Source: Cochliopodium minus (lineage: Eukaryota > Discosea > Himatismenida > Cochliopodiidae). Taken from it: a DNA stretch of 18,153 bases. Below are positions 16,234 through 18,153 of this stretch, in pieces. Location of the stretch: NCBI GenBank assembly GCA_024220525.1, contig JAMYWO010000328.1:9185-27337 (forward strand), in the 5' to 3' direction. Under the pieces are notes generated by a model. That model was not told the DNA's origin and did no database searches. It saw only the letters and a list, made by a program, of their open reading frames with translations. Each line of letters starts with the position of its first letter. The stretch's first letter is position 1. The translations under genes and the position numbers were made by a program.

Positions 16234-17872
16234 TAAATAAAAATAAATAAAAATAAAAATAAAAATAAAAATAAAAATAAAAATAAAAATAAAAATAAAA
16301 ATAATGAAGAAAATCACTTAAAATAAAAAAAAAAAAAACAGGTAAAAACCGTCAAGAGATTCAAAGACGAAAAGCAGTTTTTAGGAATGGTGGTCGACAC
16401 AAACAAACGCGAAGTATTGTTTGCGATAGGAGACGAGCCATCTTTCGTGGGGTTCACCGAGTTGCCTCCCAAATTGCACTTGTTCGCGTGCATAGAAGAT
16501 TTTGTGGTTGTGTCGATTTCCAAGTACGTAAAGGGTAAAGGAAACATAGAGAACTATCTCCAAGAAAAGTCCAACTTGCGCAAGTTTTATGAGCCTTCGG
16601 AGTTTGTCAAGATCATCCAGCTTGATCCCAACTTGAAGAACACTTTTGGCAAGACCCCCTTGCAGATTTCTTGTCTCTATGGAAATGCCGAGTCCATTGG
16701 TAAAAATGATTTCAATTAAAAAAATAAAATTGAGAAATAAAAATGAAAAAAAAAATAAAAAAAAAAATAAAAAAAATAAAAAAAAAAAACTAAAATAAAC
16801 AAAAAAAATAAATAAAAAAAAATTTTGACCAAAAAAATTTGATTAATAATACTCCTTTTTAAAACAATGCTATTTTTTTTTTCTAATTTTCTAAATAGAT
16901 ATCTTGCTTGAAAATGGAGGACTTGCAAACACAAAAGGCAAAAAAAAATTTATACAATTTTAAAATTAAGTTTTTTCTGATAAAATTTTATTTTTTTTCG
17001 ATTTAATTTATTTTTTTTCGATTTAATTTTTAGTTTTCTATTTTTTCGTCAAAATTTTTCGATCATTTTAATTTTGTTTTTGATAAAAAAGATAATGAAG
17101 GAAGAACCCCTCTCGAATTAAACTGTGGAGGAGAAAGAATGTCGTTTGAGACACTTCAACTATTGCTTAAGCACAAAGGAGATCCAAACTCGAAAAACAA
17201 TTATGGGTACAGCCCCTTTCACGAATCTTGTAAAAATGAAAGACTTGATCTTGAAAGTATCAAAATTTTGATTGAGCACAAAGCTGATCCTAATTCCAAA
17301 GGTAAAAAAAAAAAAAAAAAAATTTATGATACCAATTAAAATAAAAAATAATAAAAATATATTTAAAAATTAATTTCATTTAAAAAATTTTTTTAAATAA
17401 AATGAATTTAAAGTAAAAATAAAAATAAATTATAAAGTCAAAATATTAATCAAAAATCAAAACCGAAAAACTAATTTAAAAAACAAAAAAAATAAAATAA
17501 AAAAATTTTAAAAAAATTTAATAAAATAAAAAATTCGAATTTTTTAATTTTTTACAGACAAGTTTGGGAGAACACCATTCTTTTACGCATGCGCCAACAA
17601 AAATCTGAAGCCAGAATCAATCTTGTGCCTCCTAGAAAACAAAGCCGACCCGAACCTCAAAGAAGAATACGAAGGAAAATCGCCCTTCCAAAACGCCTGC
17701 GACCACAACCTCTGCTCCGAATCCATCAAACACATCTTGGAGGCCAAAGCTGATCCCACTTGGGTTGATGGCGAGGGAAACACTTTCTTGCACATCGCCT
17801 GTAAAAACCCCAAGACTCCTCCTCAGTCCATCTCTCTTTTGGTCGAAAATAAGATTGATCCTAATCTCAAAG
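15045..17872 (+). CDS. SAM-like / SPRY / ankyrin-repeat protein (3' end off window)
   Basis: Eight exons: 15045-15287, 15431-15557, 15699-15784, 15882-16013, 16342-16699, 16899-16937, 17092-17301 and 17558-17872, a continuous frame of 503 codons. The last donor (AAAG|GTACAC at 17873) leads out of the window. Residues 1-70 resemble a SAM domain (FVENGILIEDHLKGITMGKL, then W-G-I-D-E-E). Residues ~100-262 are an SPRY domain, and ~285-503 are six ankyrin repeats with more expected. The start is the first ATG, preceded by A-rich DNA. No signal peptide or membrane helix is present, so it should be a cytosolic adaptor with three protein-binding modules. It is co-oriented with the Roco gene but 1.9 kb away and not obviously co-regulated. 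The intron after exon 6 has a GC donor. The exon 3 donor (ATG|GTCAAA) is weak but keeps the frame. Confidence 0.83.
15479..16545 (+). other. SPRY domain of the ankyrin protein
   Basis: ELIWSKKLKGDGIRVSMDGK, then FSCIVSEQSFEEGVHYIELHFDN (read across 15699-15784) matches the SPRY opening: fsSG-x-hYwEv. SGGSFFGVATLDN follows (consensus iGv), then STWAIGYKP (consensus W-a-l-g). FLGMVVDTNKREVLFAIGD matches v-G-v-x-l-D-x-x-x-x-x-l-x-F, and LHLFACIEDFVVVSI is the final strand. The domain crosses four introns, including the 328-nt intron 16014-16341. The intron between the HYIELHFDN strand and the FFGVA strand sits at the position equivalent to the one seen in the SPRY-like modules of the Roco gene. 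Confidence 0.78.
16207..16302. repeat. (AAAAAT)n hexanucleotide array in intron
   Basis: About 95 bp of AAAAAT units, with a few AAAT variants near 16235-16250, sits in the 328-nt intron 16014-16341 of the SPRY-ankyrin gene. Confidence 0.95.
16620..17872 (+). other. Six ankyrin repeats (array continues beyond visible exons)
   Basis: Repeat starts read NTFGKTPLQIS, DNEGRTPLELN, NNYGYSPFHES, DKFGRTPFFYA, EEYEGKSPFQNA and DGEGNTFLHIA. They are linked by helices ending in I-x-x-L-L-E-N/H-x-A-D-P-N. Units are 33-37 residues. The G-x-T/S-P motif and ADPN turn define the family. Introns cut the first repeat, and junctions at D (G|AT or G|AC) are all phase 1, so whole repeats could be exchanged. The last exon (17558-17872) is visibly richer in G+C than the earlier ones. 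Confidence 0.92.
16938..17091 (+). other. GC-AG intron
   Basis: Exon 16899-16937 ends ACAAAAG and is followed by GCAAAAAA instead of GT. The acceptor GATAAAAAAG| at 17091 restores the ankyrin frame exactly (NTK-D-NEGRTPLE). No alternative GT is available near the donor. Inside lies a 20-bp tandem duplication (16991-17010 and 17011-17030, one mismatch) with unit TTTTTTTTCGATTTAATTTA. Confidence 0.7.
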
Positions 17873-18079
17873 GTACACAACAAAATTTTTTTTTTATATT
17901 TATTTTTATTTATTTATGATTTTATATATTTTTATTATTTATTATTTTTCATAATTTAAATTTATTTTATCTTTTATGATACAATTTTTTCATGTTTAAA
18001 TTTTTAAATTTTTTAACATTTTTGATTATATTTTTCAACATTTTTTATATTTTTATTTTATTTTTCATTTTATTACTAA

Positions 18080-18153
18080 TTTTTTATTTTTTATTTTTTA
18101 TTTTTTATTTTTTATTTTTTATTTTTTATTTTTTATTTTTTATTTTTTATTTT
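18080..18153. repeat. (ATTTTTT)n heptanucleotide array at right edge
   Basis: Perfect period 7 (A at 18086, 18093, 18100 and so on to 18149) runs off the window. The rest of 17873-18079 is A/T-rich intron sequence with no gene. Confidence 0.95.

Noticed and set aside
17583-17883. Minus-strand frames opposite the last ankyrin exon
   Set aside because: The plus strand encodes clear ankyrin repeats; the opposite frames have no motifs.

Overview
This window comes from an AT-rich, intron-dense eukaryotic genome. Genes are cut into many exons by short A/T-rich GT-AG introns, mostly 46-120 nt, with donors like G|GTAAA and acceptors like AAAG| or TTAG|. Most splice junctions are phase 1. The protein families (Roco GTPase-kinase, RasGAP, SPRY, SAM, ankyrin, tenascin-type EGF) point to an amoeboid or other free-living protist. 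An amoebozoan or an Anaeramoeba-like lineage is my guess, but no marker gene here settles it. There is nothing prokaryotic in the layout.

Minus strand, 3945 down to the left edge: a 14-exon, 5'-complete gene (at least 718 aa). It encodes a signal peptide, a novel Cys-containing N-terminal domain, eight tandem EGF-like repeats, one transmembrane helix and an intracellular segment that I read as the first part of a RasGAP domain, cut by the window edge. The residue in the arginine-finger position is lysine.

Plus strand, 4262-13145: divergently transcribed from a shared 316-bp spacer, a 21-exon gene that I reconstruct completely (about 2492 aa, in frame from ATG to TAA). It is a Roco protein in the order LRR - MORN-like - Roc GTPase - [L-type lectin inserted inside COR] - COR - CxxC zinc ribbon - protein kinase - three SPRY-like modules - PH. 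The lectin insertion keeps every metal-ligand position of concanavalin A at exact spacing. I know of no described Roco protein with this arrangement, and I regard it as the main discovery of the window.

13146-15044: a 1.9-kb spacer without a confident gene. It holds a GC-rich, hairpin-forming island (13163-13302), short coding-like fragments on both strands that look like relics, and a GC-rich patch with two TGGCGC motifs just upstream of the third gene.

Plus strand, 15045 to 17872 and beyond: a SAM-like, SPRY and ankyrin-repeat gene with eight exons visible and open at the right edge. One of its introns appears to use a GC donor.

Both ends of the window, and several introns, are heptanucleotide or hexanucleotide A/T simple repeats. 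The three genes look like signalling or recognition proteins: a surface receptor with a Ras-regulating tail, a lectin-carrying GTPase-kinase and an SPRY/ankyrin adaptor. Any joint function is inference.
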